Below are positions 53,591-62,643 of a stretch of DNA of 64,000 bases, piece after piece. The stretch comes from Clostridium sp. OM02-18AC (GTDB lineage: Bacteria; Bacillota; Clostridia; Lachnospirales; Lachnospiraceae): the NCBI RefSeq assembly GCF_003481825.1, contig NZ_QULW01000001.1:1-64000 (forward strand), read 5' to 3'. The notes under the pieces are model-generated. The model was not told where the DNA came from, made no database searches, and saw only the letters and a list, made by a program, of their open reading frames with translations. The stretch's first letter is position 1. Each line of letters starts with the position of its first letter. Made by a program: the position numbers and the translations under genes.

Positions 53591-54886
53591 ATGAATTTTC
53601 TAAAAAAGCAGTCCCCGGTGCGGATCATCTCCATGGGCTTTGCCCTGGTGATCCTGATCGGCTCTATCCTGTTAAGTCTGCCCTGCAGCATTCAGGATGG
53701 GGTTACGGTGCGTTACATTGACGCACTTTATATGTCAACGAGTGCGGTTTGTGTGACCGGACTTCTGACCGTGGATGCGGGAGATACATTTACGCCATTG
53801 GGACAGTTCTTTCTTGGACTTTTGATCCAGATCGGCGGACTGGGGGTTACCGCTGTGGGAACCGGTGTGATCCTGGCGATGGGAAAGAAAATCAATTTAA
53901 AGGCCAGAAACCTGATCCGGGAGGCTTCGAACCTGGATTCCGGAAAAGGTGTGGTCCGGTTTGTGCGGATGGTGCTGTTTACGACAGTGACCTTTGAGCT
54001 GATTGGGGCGGCTCTAAGCTTTCTGGTGTTTTCCAGAAGCTATTCCCCGCTTCATGCAGCAGGGATCAGCCTGTTTCATTCGGTGGCGGCGTTTAACAAC
54101 TCCGGCTTTGACATTCTGGGAAACATGCAGAACCTGATCCCATATCAGGATGACGTATTTTTAAACCTGGTGACCTGTGCGCTGATCATATTTGGCGGAA
54201 TCGGCTTTTTGGTGATCCGCGAGGTGATCGACAAGCGGTTCCGCTGGAAAAAGTTTTCCATGCATACCAAGGTGGTCTTAAGTATGAGCCTGTTTTTGAC
54301 TGTAGCAGGAACGGTGCTTTTGAAGCTGACTGAGGACATCACCTGGATGGGCGCGTTCTTCACGAGTGTTTCTGCAAGAACGGCCGGCTTTTCAACGTTT
54401 CCGCTGGGCTCATTTTCGAATGCCGGACTGCTGACGGTGATTGTGCTGATGGTGATCGGTGCATCTCCGGGATCCACGGGAGGCGGAATCAAGACAACCA
54501 CAGCGTTTGTGCTGTTTCAGGGCATAAAATCCTCAGCAACCAACACATCAGAGAAGGCGTTCCGCTATGCGGTTCCGGCCGATGCGTTCCGCAAGGCAGC
54601 AGTGATTACGCTGCTGGCACTTGGCATTGTGCTGACCGGAACGTATATCCTGGTAATTCTGGAGCCGGGAGTCCCGTTTATGGATGCGCTGTTTGAGATC
54701 AGCAGTGCGTTTGGAACGGCAGGACTTTCTACCGGAATCTCGCCGGGACTTTGTGACGCGGCAAAAATCTTAACGATCCTGATTATGTTTATCGGAAGGC
54801 TGGGACCGCTGACAATCGCATCGTTATGGTATTTTACGAAGGGCGAGCGGGTCAGCTATCCGGAAGGAAATATTGCGATCGGATAA
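53591..54886 (+). CDS. ktrB: TrkH/KtrB family potassium uptake channel subunit
   Basis: A 431-residue membrane protein with four membrane-pore-membrane repeats. The selectivity-filter loops are seen in order as SAVCVTGL, FNNSGFDI, ARTAGFST and FGTAGLST. This is the K+-translocating subunit of a Trk/Ktr system. The size and Gram-positive context favour KtrB. ATG 53591 follows GAGGTGAG at seven bases; earlier in-frame starts lack a site. Its gating partner follows 130 bp downstream. No c-di-AMP riboswitch is visible upstream. Confidence 0.92.
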   Translation: MNFLKKQSPVRIISMGFALVILIGSILLSLPCSIQDGVTVRYIDALYMSTSAVCVTGLLTVDAGDTFTPLGQFFLGLLIQIGGLGVTAVGTGVILAMGKKINLKARNLIREASNLDSGKGVVRFVRMVLFTTVTFELIGAALSFLVFSRSYSPLHAAGISLFHSVAAFNNSGFDILGNMQNLIPYQDDVFLNLVTCALIIFGGIGFLVIREVIDKRFRWKKFSMHTKVVLSMSLFLTVAGTVLLKLTEDITWMGAFFTSVSARTAGFSTFPLGSFSNAGLLTVIVLMVIGASPGSTGGGIKTTTAFVLFQGIKSSATNTSEKAFRYAVPADAFRKAAVITLLALGIVLTGTYILVILEPGVPFMDALFEISSAFGTAGLSTGISPGLCDAAKILTILIMFIGRLGPLTIASLWYFTKGERVSYPEGNIAIG

Positions 54887-54965
54887 CCAGAGCGGAATTT
54901 GGCGATGTTGGGCAAACGGGTTATTGATTCTGCTGTCCTGATGTTGTGGAATGGAAATATGGAAG

Positions 54966-54994
54966 GACAGGTGGCACGAAACGGTGCGCCTGTC
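54966..54994 (+). repeat. Hairpin in the ktrB-ktrA gap
   Basis: GACAGG (54966-54971) pairs with CCTGTC (54989-54994) and encloses a GCAC/GTGC stem. No T run follows. It may modulate ktrA translation or transcript stability. Confidence 0.4.
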
Positions 54995-55016
54995 AGAAGA
55001 AAGGGTGCAAGAAGCT

Positions 55017-55697
55017 ATGTTTAAAAAGAAGAGTAATGGGAAAAACACCTATGGCATCATTGGTCTTGGCCGGTTTGGACATGCGCTGGCGCTGGAGCTG
55101 GCAGCAGCCGGGGCAGACCTGGTCGTGCTGGACCGCGAAGAAGAAAAGGTGCGGGAGCTGCGGGAGCATACAGAGAATGCGTATGTCGTTCATGCGCTGG
55201 ACAAAAAGACACTTTCGGAAACCGGGATCCAGAACTGCGATGTGGCAGTAGTGTGTATCGGTGAGCAGCTGGATATTTCCATTCTGACTACGCTGAATCT
55301 GGTCAGTCTTGGCGTGCCGACCGTCATTTCCAAGGCAGCCAGTGCGGAGCACGGTGAGATCCTGGAGAAGATTGGAGCTCAGGTGGTGTATCCGGAGCGC
55401 GATATGGCAGTGCGTCTGGCGCACCGGCTGGAGGCAGTCCGCATGCTGGACTTCATCCAGTTAAGTGAAAAATTAAACATCTCCAAGATGATCATGCCGG
55501 AGCGGATCGTAGGAAAAACCGTTCTGGAGGCGAATCTGCGCGGACGCTTTGGGGTCAACATTATTGCGGTGGAAAGCGAAGGCAGGCTGATCGAGACCAT
55601 CACGCCGGATTATGCATTCAAGAAGGGCGATATCGCATACATTTCCGGAAGCAAGGATGGACTGAATAAGCTGAGCGACTGGAATGGAAAGGCGTAA
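55017..55697 (+). CDS. ktrA: TrkA/KtrA family potassium uptake regulatory subunit
   Basis: A 226-residue cytoplasmic RCK protein that gates the potassium channel in response to nucleotides. The N-terminal Rossmann domain has GIIGLGRFGHALALELAAAGADLVVLD (two parts, about 12-38). The C-terminal RCK_C domain (about 145-220) could bind c-di-AMP as in other KtrA proteins. ATG 55017 gives the normal length; upstream in-frame ATG 54951 would add 22 residues across the intergenic hairpin and is less likely. Confidence 0.9.
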   Translation: MFKKKSNGKNTYGIIGLGRFGHALALELAAAGADLVVLDREEEKVRELREHTENAYVVHALDKKTLSETGIQNCDVAVVCIGEQLDISILTTLNLVSLGVPTVISKAASAEHGEILEKIGAQVVYPERDMAVRLAHRLEAVRMLDFIQLSEKLNISKMIMPERIVGKTVLEANLRGRFGVNIIAVESEGRLIETITPDYAFKKGDIAYISGSKDGLNKLSDWNGKA

Positions 55698-55742
55698 ATG
55701 AGTTGGCGTGAACAGTAATTAAATGGTGGGGCTGATAGCAGA

Positions 55743-55771
55743 TTGACTTTATATACAGGATATGTTAAGGT
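55743..55771 (+). promoter_or_regulatory. Possible promoter of the guanine riboswitch leader
   Basis: TTGACT (55743-55748) and TAAGGT (55766-55771) with a 17-bp spacer. The -10 is weak, but the position, about 40 bp before the aptamer, is right. Confidence 0.4.
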
Positions 55772-55817
55772 TGTACTGTAATACATACAAAACAGATCAT
55801 AACAATTTCATAAACGG

Positions 55818-55892
55818 GTAACGTGATTGTATATCCTGGAGATGGGTCCAGAGTCTCTACCAACTACCGTAAAGAGTTGACTACATAGTTAC
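55818..55892 (+). ncRNA. Purine riboswitch aptamer, guanine/xanthine class
   Basis: The conserved core reads TATATCC, a CTGG/TCCAG hairpin with an ATGGG loop, GTCTCTACC, an AACT/AGTT hairpin with loop CCGTAAA, then GACTAC. GTAAC/GTTAC and TGTA/TACA close P1. The specificity base is C (GACT, not GATT), which in known members selects guanine, hypoxanthine or xanthine over adenine. It precedes guanine deaminase and xanthine dehydrogenase genes. Confidence 0.85.
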
Positions 55893-55950
55893 ATGAACCG
55901 GCGAAGCCGGTGCGTCCATGCGGCTGTGTATTGCTTTTGAAGATCGATGA

Positions 55951-55977
55951 GAGTTCCGCGTGAGCGGAGCTCTTTTT
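55951..55977 (+). terminator. Riboswitch-controlled terminator before guaD
   Basis: GAGTTCCGC pairs with GCGGAGCTC (one mismatch or wobble) around GTGA, followed by five T. It lies about 60 bases after the aptamer and 65 before guaD, so it probably forms the off-state of the purine switch. Confidence 0.75.
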
Positions 55978-56042
55978 GTGTTTAAAAAACTGCTCCGTGG
56001 AGATGTGCACTCGGCGAAGCGGCAAGAGGGAGGAAGAATGCT

Positions 56043-57326
56043 ATGAATGGAAAACGAATATTCGCCCTGAAAGGAAATCTCATTTACACAAAAGAGATCG
56101 GCACGATGGAGATTGCCATGCAGCATTATCTGGTCTGCGAAGACGGAAAGGTTGAGGGAATCTACGCAGCTCTCCCGGAAAAATTCCGGGAAATACCAGT
56201 AGAGGACTTTGGTGAAAGGCTGATCATCCCCGGTCTTACCGATCTGCATGTCCATGCACCCCAGTACTCCTTTCGGGGAATGAGCATGGATCTGGAACTT
56301 TTGGAATGGCTGGAGACGAACACCTTCCCGGAGGAGAGCAAGTACCAGGATCTGGAATATGCAGAGAAATCCTACCGCATTTTTACAGACCATATAAGGC
56401 GCAGTGCCACTACAAGAGTCTGCGCATTTGCCACGATCCACAACGAGGCAACCCTGCTTCTGATGGATCAGCTCGAGGAGGCCGGGATTGCAGCTATGGT
56501 GGGCAAGGTGAATATGGACCGCAATAGTCCGGATTACCTGCGTGAAGCATCTGCAAAGGAAGCGGCTGAGGCGACAAAGGCGTGGCTTCGGGCGGTGGCA
56601 GAGCGGCATTACCGCCATGTGCAGCCGATTCTGACTCCCCGTTTTATTCCAAGCTGCAGTGATGAACTGATGGAACTTTTACATGGCATCCAGAAAGAGA
56701 GCGGACTTCCGGTGCAGTCTCATTTGTCTGAGAACCAGGAAGAAATTGCCTGGGTACAGAGACTTTGCCCATGGTCAAAGTTTTATGGGGATGCCTACGA
56801 ACATTTTGGCATGTTTGGCGGAGCGTGCCGCACGATCATGGCGCATTGTGTTTACTCTGGTGAAGAAGAAATTCAGCGGATGAAGGCAAATGGTGTGTTT
56901 ATTGCACATTGTCCGGAGTCGAATACCAACCTTTCTTCCGGGATCGCGCCGGTACGCCGCTATCTGGAGGAGCAGATTCCGGTGGGACTTGGCAGCGATG
57001 TGGCGGGAGGCAGTACGGAAAATATGTTTGTGGCCATGCGCCATGCGATTCAGGAGAGTAAGCTGCGCTGGCGCCTGACCGACCAGACGTTAAAGCCACT
57101 GACGCTGGAGGAAGTATTTTATCTGGCGACGAAGGGAGGCGGTTCCTTCTTTGGTCAGGTGGGAAGCTTTGAACCGGGGTATGAATTGGATGCGGTAGTG
57201 CTGGACGATGCAAGACTTGAACATCCGCAGCCGCTCAGTATCCGGCAGCGTCTGGAACGGATCGTTTATCTGGGGGATGAACGGGAGGTTTTATCCAAAT
57301 ACGCTGCCGGTCAGCGGATTTTGTAA
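56043..57326 (+). CDS. guaD: Guanine deaminase
   Basis: A metal-dependent amidohydrolase that converts guanine to xanthine and ammonia. The 427-residue protein has the metal site HVHAPQY near 72-78, the GuaD-specific WLETNTFPEES, SHLSENQEE near 225, MAHCVYS near 265, and GLGSDVAGG near 316. GGGAGGAAG precedes the ATG. The leader carries a guanine-class riboswitch. Xanthine produced here would be the substrate of the enzyme encoded next. Confidence 0.93.
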   Translation: MNGKRIFALKGNLIYTKEIGTMEIAMQHYLVCEDGKVEGIYAALPEKFREIPVEDFGERLIIPGLTDLHVHAPQYSFRGMSMDLELLEWLETNTFPEESKYQDLEYAEKSYRIFTDHIRRSATTRVCAFATIHNEATLLLMDQLEEAGIAAMVGKVNMDRNSPDYLREASAKEAAEATKAWLRAVAERHYRHVQPILTPRFIPSCSDELMELLHGIQKESGLPVQSHLSENQEEIAWVQRLCPWSKFYGDAYEHFGMFGGACRTIMAHCVYSGEEEIQRMKANGVFIAHCPESNTNLSSGIAPVRRYLEEQIPVGLGSDVAGGSTENMFVAMRHAIQESKLRWRLTDQTLKPLTLEEVFYLATKGGGSFFGQVGSFEPGYELDAVVLDDARLEHPQPLSIRQRLERIVYLGDEREVLSKYAAGQRIL

Positions 57327-57384
57327 AAAACGCAATCAATACCTGTAAGGGAATTGGATGTATCAGTATTGGAGGAGAGAAGAA

Positions 57385-59670
57385 ATGTATGTTGGTAAGA
57401 AGGTAACTCGTGTCGATGCCCGCGACAAGGCAATGGGCAGAACCCGTTATACCGATGATCTGTGCGATAAGAGCGCATACGTCATCCGGATCTTACATTC
57501 CACGATCGCGAATGGACGGGTTGTTTCGATCGATACTTCTGAAGCAAAAAAGATTCCGGGAGTAGTAAGGATCTTTACCTGTTTCGATGGAAAGGAAAAG
57601 CATTATTTTCCAACAGCGGGGCATCCGTGGTCTACCGACCCGTCCCATCAGGACGTGGCAGACCGGCTGGTTATGACCGAGCGTGTCCGTTTCTACGGGG
57701 ATGATATTGGCGTTGTGGTGGCAGAGGATGAAGTGGCAGCAGCCCAGGCGCTGCGTGCCATCCGGGTAACATATGAGGAGTATCCGTTTGTTCTGGATGT
57801 GCAGGATGCCATGAAAGAGGGGGCTCCGCAGATTCACGAAAATTTCCCGGGCAATGTCTTAAAGCACACATCCATCCGCAAGGGAAACTACGAGGAGGCG
57901 ATCAAAGAGCCGGGGCTGATCAAGGTGGAGGGCTGGTACAGTACTCCGACCGTGCAGCACTGCCATATTGAGAACTTTATCTGTACAGCCGAGATGGAAG
58001 GTGACCGTATTAAGATGGTCAGCTCTACCCAAATCCCGCATATTGTACGCCGTGTGGTAGGGCAGGCACTCGGAATCGACTGGGGGCGTATCCAGATCAT
58101 CAAACCGTACATCGGCGGAGGCTTCGGAAACAAGCAGGATGTTCTGTATGAACCGCTTTGTGCCTGGGTCTGCATGCAGATCGGCGGTCATCTGGTAAAG
58201 CTGGATGTCCCACGGGAAGAAACCTTTGTTTCCAACCGTGTGCGCCATGCCATCCGCAGCCACATCGTGTCCTGGGTACGCCCGGACGGCACATTTGAGG
58301 CGAGAAAGCTGGAGGCATTTTCCGACCAGGGTGCCTATGCGTCCCACGGACACAGCATCTGCGCAAAGGGTGTGGGGGCATTCCCGCAGCTTTATCCGTG
58401 CGACAATATTGAAGCAGACGGCTACACGGTATTTACCAACAAACCGGCGGCCGGAGCCATGCGTGGATACGGCATTCCACAGGCGATGTGGGCAGTTGAG
58501 TGCCATACCGATGAGGTGGCAAAAAAAGTTGGCATGAATCCGGTCGCGTTCCGCAGAAAGAACCTGATGCCGGTTGGATTCAAAGATGAATTTTCCAAAA
58601 ATGAGCTGTATACCGATACCTTTAACCAGTGCATGGATAAGGGCATGAAGGAAATGGATTACGAGCGCAAATACAAAGAATACCAGAACCAGACCGGCGA
58701 TATCCGCCGTGGGATCGGAATGTCGGTATTCTGGTATAACACGGCAGTATGGCCGATCTCCTTAGAGACCTCTTCCTGCCGTATGGTATTGAACCAGGAT
58801 GGTTCCTTACAGGTTCAGGTGGGAGAGACTGAGATCGGTCAGGGCGCGGATACCGCCTATACCCAGATGGCAGCCGATGTGGTTGGCGTCCGTCTGGACC
58901 AGGTGCATGTAGTTTCCTGTCAGGATACCGATGTGACCCCGTTTGGCACCGGCGCTTACGCGTCCCGTCAGACTTACACAGCCGGGTTCTCCATCCGTCA
59001 GACCGGGCTTTTGCTGAAAGAACGGATTCTGAACTATGCCCAGGAACTGACCCGCATGCCTCCGTATAATTTAGACATCGTGGAGGGCAATATCATCCGT
59101 GTGACGGATGGACGTGTGCTGATGAGCGTAGGGGAGCTGGCAACCGAGGCACTCTACAGCGTGACACATAGCCAGCATATCACAGCAGAGAGTACCGCGC
59201 AGATCAAGTCCAATGCCTATTCCTTTGGCTGCTGCTTTGCAGAGGTTGAGGTGGACATCCCGATGTGCAAGGTAAAACTGCTTGACATTGTAAACGTCCA
59301 TGATGTGGGAACGCTGATCAACCCGGCTCTTGCAGAGGCACAGGTGCATGGCGGCATGAGCATGGGCATTGGCTTTGGTATGTCGGAAAAACTGATATTT
59401 GACCCGAAGACCGGCCGGGCGTTAAACAACAACCTGTTAGACTATAAGCTGTCTACGTTTATGGATCATCCAAGACTTCGTGCTTATTTTGTGGAGAATC
59501 CGGAGCCGACCAGTGCATTCGGAACCAAGTCTTTGGGTGAGCCGCCGACCTGCCCGGTTGCTCCGGCCATCCGCAATGCGGTATATCAGGCAACCGGAGT
59601 GGCCGTCAATGACGCACCGGTTAACCCACATATTTTATTCAAACGTTTTAAAGAAGAAGGATTGTTTTAA
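57385..59670 (+). CDS. xdhA: Xanthine dehydrogenase-type enzyme, molybdopterin-binding subunit
   Basis: The large catalytic subunit of a xanthine oxidase-family molybdenum hydroxylase, 761 residues. It begins with the a/b hammerhead domain (DARDKAMGRTRYTDDL). It contains PYIGGGFGNKQD near 240, AMRGYG near 355, GAYASRQTY near 525, and GTKSLGEPP near 718 with the catalytic Glu. Substrate is taken as xanthine or hypoxanthine because guaD and a guanine-class riboswitch precede it. Related enzymes act on other purines or heterocycles. GGAGGAG lies before the ATG. MobAB and MoeA at 33-35 kb likely supply the cofactor. Confidence 0.9.
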   Translation: MYVGKKVTRVDARDKAMGRTRYTDDLCDKSAYVIRILHSTIANGRVVSIDTSEAKKIPGVVRIFTCFDGKEKHYFPTAGHPWSTDPSHQDVADRLVMTERVRFYGDDIGVVVAEDEVAAAQALRAIRVTYEEYPFVLDVQDAMKEGAPQIHENFPGNVLKHTSIRKGNYEEAIKEPGLIKVEGWYSTPTVQHCHIENFICTAEMEGDRIKMVSSTQIPHIVRRVVGQALGIDWGRIQIIKPYIGGGFGNKQDVLYEPLCAWVCMQIGGHLVKLDVPREETFVSNRVRHAIRSHIVSWVRPDGTFEARKLEAFSDQGAYASHGHSICAKGVGAFPQLYPCDNIEADGYTVFTNKPAAGAMRGYGIPQAMWAVECHTDEVAKKVGMNPVAFRRKNLMPVGFKDEFSKNELYTDTFNQCMDKGMKEMDYERKYKEYQNQTGDIRRGIGMSVFWYNTAVWPISLETSSCRMVLNQDGSLQVQVGETEIGQGADTAYTQMAADVVGVRLDQVHVVSCQDTDVTPFGTGAYASRQTYTAGFSIRQTGLLLKERILNYAQELTRMPPYNLDIVEGNIIRVTDGRVLMSVGELATEALYSVTHSQHITAESTAQIKSNAYSFGCCFAEVEVDIPMCKVKLLDIVNVHDVGTLINPALAEAQVHGGMSMGIGFGMSEKLIFDPKTGRALNNNLLDYKLSTFMDHPRLRAYFVENPEPTSAFGTKSLGEPPTCPVAPAIRNAVYQATGVAVNDAPVNPHILFKRFKEEGLF

Positions 59671-59685
59671 CGGGGAGGTTACAGT

Positions 59686-60573
59686 ATGTATGATTTAAAG
59701 GCGCTTTACGAAGCGGAGAGTGTAGAGCACGCAGTAGCGCTCCTGATGGAACATCCGGAAGCGCAGATCATTGCCGGAGGCAGTGATGTGCTGGTGCAGA
59801 TGCGTGAAGGAAAACGCGCAGGAAAGGAACTGGTCAGCATTTACAGAATCGATGCCATGCGTGGCGTATCCTTTGAGGAGGATGGTGCCATCCGCATTGG
59901 TTCCCTTACCAGCTTTTCCCATATTACGAAGGATCCAATCATTCAGAAATATATCAATGTACTCGGCGAGGCCGTAGACATGGTGGGCGGACCGCAGATC
60001 CGCAACATCGGTACCATCGGAGGAAATACCTGCAACGGCGTGACCTCGGCAGATTCTGCCTCAACGCTTCATGCATGGGATGCCATTGTGGAGATCACCG
60101 GACCGGATGGGGTACGCCGGATCCCAATCCACGATTTTTACATCAGAGCTGGAGTGGTAGATTTAAGACCGGGCGAGCTGCAGACCGCGATCATCATTCC
60201 GAAGGAAGCCTATGAGGGATATTTCGGACATTACATCAAATATGCCATGCGCAATGCCATGGATATCGCAACCACAGGATGTTCGGTCAATGTAAAGCTT
60301 TCTGAAGATAAGAAAACGATTCTGGATGCCCGGATCGCCTATGGCGTGGCGGGACCTGTGCCGATGCGTGCACCTTCTGCAGAGGCACTGATCCGCGTAA
60401 AACAGATCAGCAAAGCGGTCATCAAGGAATTTGCCCAGGCGGTTCTTCTGGACATCAATCCGCGCGACAGCTGGCGTGCAGCAAAGGATTTTCGTGAACA
60501 CATTGCAGCGGTACTTGCACAGCGTGCTCTGTGCGAGTCTATCCGTCTGGCTGGAGGTGAGGGAAATGAGTAA
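59686..60573 (+). CDS. xdhB: Xanthine dehydrogenase-type enzyme, FAD-binding subunit
   Basis: A 295-residue CO dehydrogenase/xanthine dehydrogenase flavoprotein subunit. FAD contacts are IIAGGSDVLVQMREGK near 27-42 and NIGTIGGNTCNG near 106-117, the latter in the family's GNIGGN position. It passes electrons from the iron-sulfur subunit to the final acceptor. GGGGAGG precedes the ATG 15 bp after xdhA, and its end overlaps xdhC by 8 bp. Confidence 0.92.
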   Translation: MYDLKALYEAESVEHAVALLMEHPEAQIIAGGSDVLVQMREGKRAGKELVSIYRIDAMRGVSFEEDGAIRIGSLTSFSHITKDPIIQKYINVLGEAVDMVGGPQIRNIGTIGGNTCNGVTSADSASTLHAWDAIVEITGPDGVRRIPIHDFYIRAGVVDLRPGELQTAIIIPKEAYEGYFGHYIKYAMRNAMDIATTGCSVNVKLSEDKKTILDARIAYGVAGPVPMRAPSAEALIRVKQISKAVIKEFAQAVLLDINPRDSWRAAKDFREHIAAVLAQRALCESIRLAGGEGNE

Positions 60574-61072
60574 ACAGTATAAGCTTCTTTCCTGCACGAT
60601 CAATGGAAAGAAAGTAGAGCAGATGATCGATGTCCGTGCATCCTTAACCGATGTGCTCAGAAATGATTTTCGTCTGACCAGCGTCAAAAAAGGCTGTGAG
60701 GTGGGCGAGTGCGGAGCCTGCAATGTCCTGATCGATGGAGAGTGTTTTAATTCCTGCATTTACCTGGCTGTGTGGGCAGAGGGAAAAGAAATCCTGACGT
60801 TAGAAGGTCTGGCAGGCCCGAATGGGGAACTGTCTGACATCCAGCAGGCTTTTATCGATGAATCAGCGATCCAGTGTGGTTTTTGTACGCCGGGATTTAT
60901 TATGAGTGCAACGGAGATTTTGCAGTCTGGAAAAGAGTATTCCGATGATGAAATCCGAAAGCTTATGTCCGGACACCTTTGCCGGTGCACGGGATATGAG
61001 AATATCTTCCGGGCCGTGAAGAAGACGATGCTGCGAAGATTAGGAAAGAATGCGGAAGCAGATGCAGTGTAG
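60566..61072 (+). CDS. xdhC: Xanthine dehydrogenase-type enzyme, [2Fe-2S] subunit
   Basis: A 168-residue protein with two [2Fe-2S] domains. The plant-ferredoxin-like one has GCEVGECGACNVLIDGE and a later Cys (about 43-66). The helical one has QCGFCTPGF and HLCRCTGYENI (about 105-145). It links the molybdenum and FAD subunits. GGAGGTGAGGG precedes ATG 60566. The order Mo-FAD-FeS is one of the known arrangements for split xanthine dehydrogenases. Confidence 0.94.
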   Translation: MSKQYKLLSCTINGKKVEQMIDVRASLTDVLRNDFRLTSVKKGCEVGECGACNVLIDGECFNSCIYLAVWAEGKEILTLEGLAGPNGELSDIQQAFIDESAIQCGFCTPGFIMSATEILQSGKEYSDDEIRKLMSGHLCRCTGYENIFRAVKKTMLRRLGKNAEADAV

Positions 61073-61078
61073 CGAACG

Positions 61079-61134
61079 AGGGGCGAAAGTTCCCGCAGCT
61101 GCCAGGCATGGCGGCTGTGGGAACTTTCGCCCCT
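61079..61134. terminator. Long stem-loop between convergent xdhC and the MATE gene
   Basis: AGGGGCGAAAGTTCCC pairs perfectly with its complement at the far end, with an inner CAGC/GCTG stem around a GGCATGGCGG-type loop. T runs are short on both sides. It probably acts in both directions. The sequence is related to the folT terminator. Confidence 0.75.
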
Positions 61135-61155
61135 TTGATTTACTGTGTTAAATTG

Positions 61156-62481
61156 TTACTTCCGATTCCACGGTCCGCGTTTATAGAACCATACGGACAT
61201 GCACATGGCAACGATCCATCCGATTGGCCATGCACACCAGATTCCGATAGATCCAAAGACTTTTGCAAGTCCAATGGCAAGTGCCACACGCAGGATCAGG
61301 TCGGTGAAGGTAGCAATCATGAAGTTTCTCATGAGTCCGGCACCTCTTAAGATTCCATCGGCTACCAGCTTTGCGGAGACTACAAAGTAGAACGGAGAGA
61401 GGATCCGCAAGAACTGGATTCCGGTGTCGATGGCCGGGCCGGTGGAGTTATCCATGAAGAGGAATACCAGGTAACGTCCGGCGAAGAAGTAAGCGAGGAA
61501 CAGCGGCAGACAGAGAATCCATACCAGCTTTAAACCGGCGCGGAAGCCTTCTTTGACACGCTCCATTTTCTGTGCACCGATGTTCTGTGCGGTGTAGTTT
61601 GAGATACCGTTTCCAAGTGTCGTAAAGGATGTGATGACCAGATTGTTTAACTTTACCGATGCGGAGTAACCGGCAATGACGCTGGCACCAAAGCTGTTGA
61701 TGACACTCTGGATGATGATGTTTCCGACTGAAATGAAGCTCTGCTGCAGGATACTCGGAATGGCGATGACAGAGATCTTGCCGAGCAGCCGCCAGGAGAA
61801 GATGGCGGCACGGCGTTCGGTCTTGACACCAGCCAGTCTGCGTAAAACAACCAGGATTGCGAGGATGCAGCTGACACCCTGGCACAGGAAGGTTGCCCAT
61901 GCAACACCGGCTACGCCCATCTTGAAAGCAGTGACAAACAGGATGTCCACTGCGATGTTGGAGGTTGAGGATGCTGCCAGGAAAATGAACGGAGTTTTGG
62001 AGTCGCCCAGTGCGGAGAAGATTCCGGTTGCAATATTATAAAAAAACAAAAACGGCAGTCCTAAAATATAGATATTTAAGTAGAGCATGGAGTCATCGAG
62101 GATTTCTGCCGGGGTGTTGATCCGCTCCAGGAGTGAGCGGCAGAGTGCCAGTCCGCCTGCCATCAGTACCGCGCAGAGTACTGCACCTGCGATCAGTGTG
62201 GTGTAAACGGCGGTCTTCATTTCACTGTATTGTTTGGCACCGAAGAGCTGGGATACGATGACGGAGCATCCAATGTTGCATCCGAATGCGAATGCAATGA
62301 AGATCAATGTGATCTCGTAGCTGTTTCCGACGGCAGCCAGTGCGTTTTCGCCGACGAATTTTCCGGCGACCAGGCTGTCGGCAATGTTATAAAGCTGCTG
62401 GAAGATGATGCTTCCAAACAGGGGCAGACAGAACTGCCACAATACTTTCTGGGGTTCTCCCACGGTCAAATCCTTATTCAT
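61156..62481 (-). CDS. MATE family efflux transporter
   Basis: A 441-residue, 12-segment MATE protein. It begins with LPLFGSIIFQQLYNIADSLVAGKFVGENALAAVG (in parts, about 19-52), and its second half starts near 230 (KISVIAIPSILQQSF). Its similarity to the first MATE is moderate, so the two are different subfamilies rather than a recent duplicate. It converges on the xdh operon across a shared stem-loop. Being beside purine genes it might export a purine product, but there is no direct evidence for that. Confidence 0.92.
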   Translation of the reverse strand: MNKDLTVGEPQKVLWQFCLPLFGSIIFQQLYNIADSLVAGKFVGENALAAVGNSYEITLIFIAFAFGCNIGCSVIVSQLFGAKQYSEMKTAVYTTLIAGAVLCAVLMAGGLALCRSLLERINTPAEILDDSMLYLNIYILGLPFLFFYNIATGIFSALGDSKTPFIFLAASSTSNIAVDILFVTAFKMGVAGVAWATFLCQGVSCILAILVVLRRLAGVKTERRAAIFSWRLLGKISVIAIPSILQQSFISVGNIIIQSVINSFGASVIAGYSASVKLNNLVITSFTTLGNGISNYTAQNIGAQKMERVKEGFRAGLKLVWILCLPLFLAYFFAGRYLVFLFMDNSTGPAIDTGIQFLRILSPFYFVVSAKLVADGILRGAGLMRNFMIATFTDLILRVALAIGLAKVFGSIGIWCAWPIGWIVAMCMSVWFYKRGPWNRK

Positions 62482-62643
62482 GGGGTTTGTACCTTCCTTC
62501 CCTTTTTATGCTGATGTTTGTTTCAATCAAAAACATGGTAATTCGTTTTTGGTCTGGATTTCGCATGATGCCTTGGCTCGTGCAACAAAGCTGTTTTGTG
62601 CAGAGCAAGTCATGCTTCTGTGTAGTGGCTGTGCAGATTCAAA

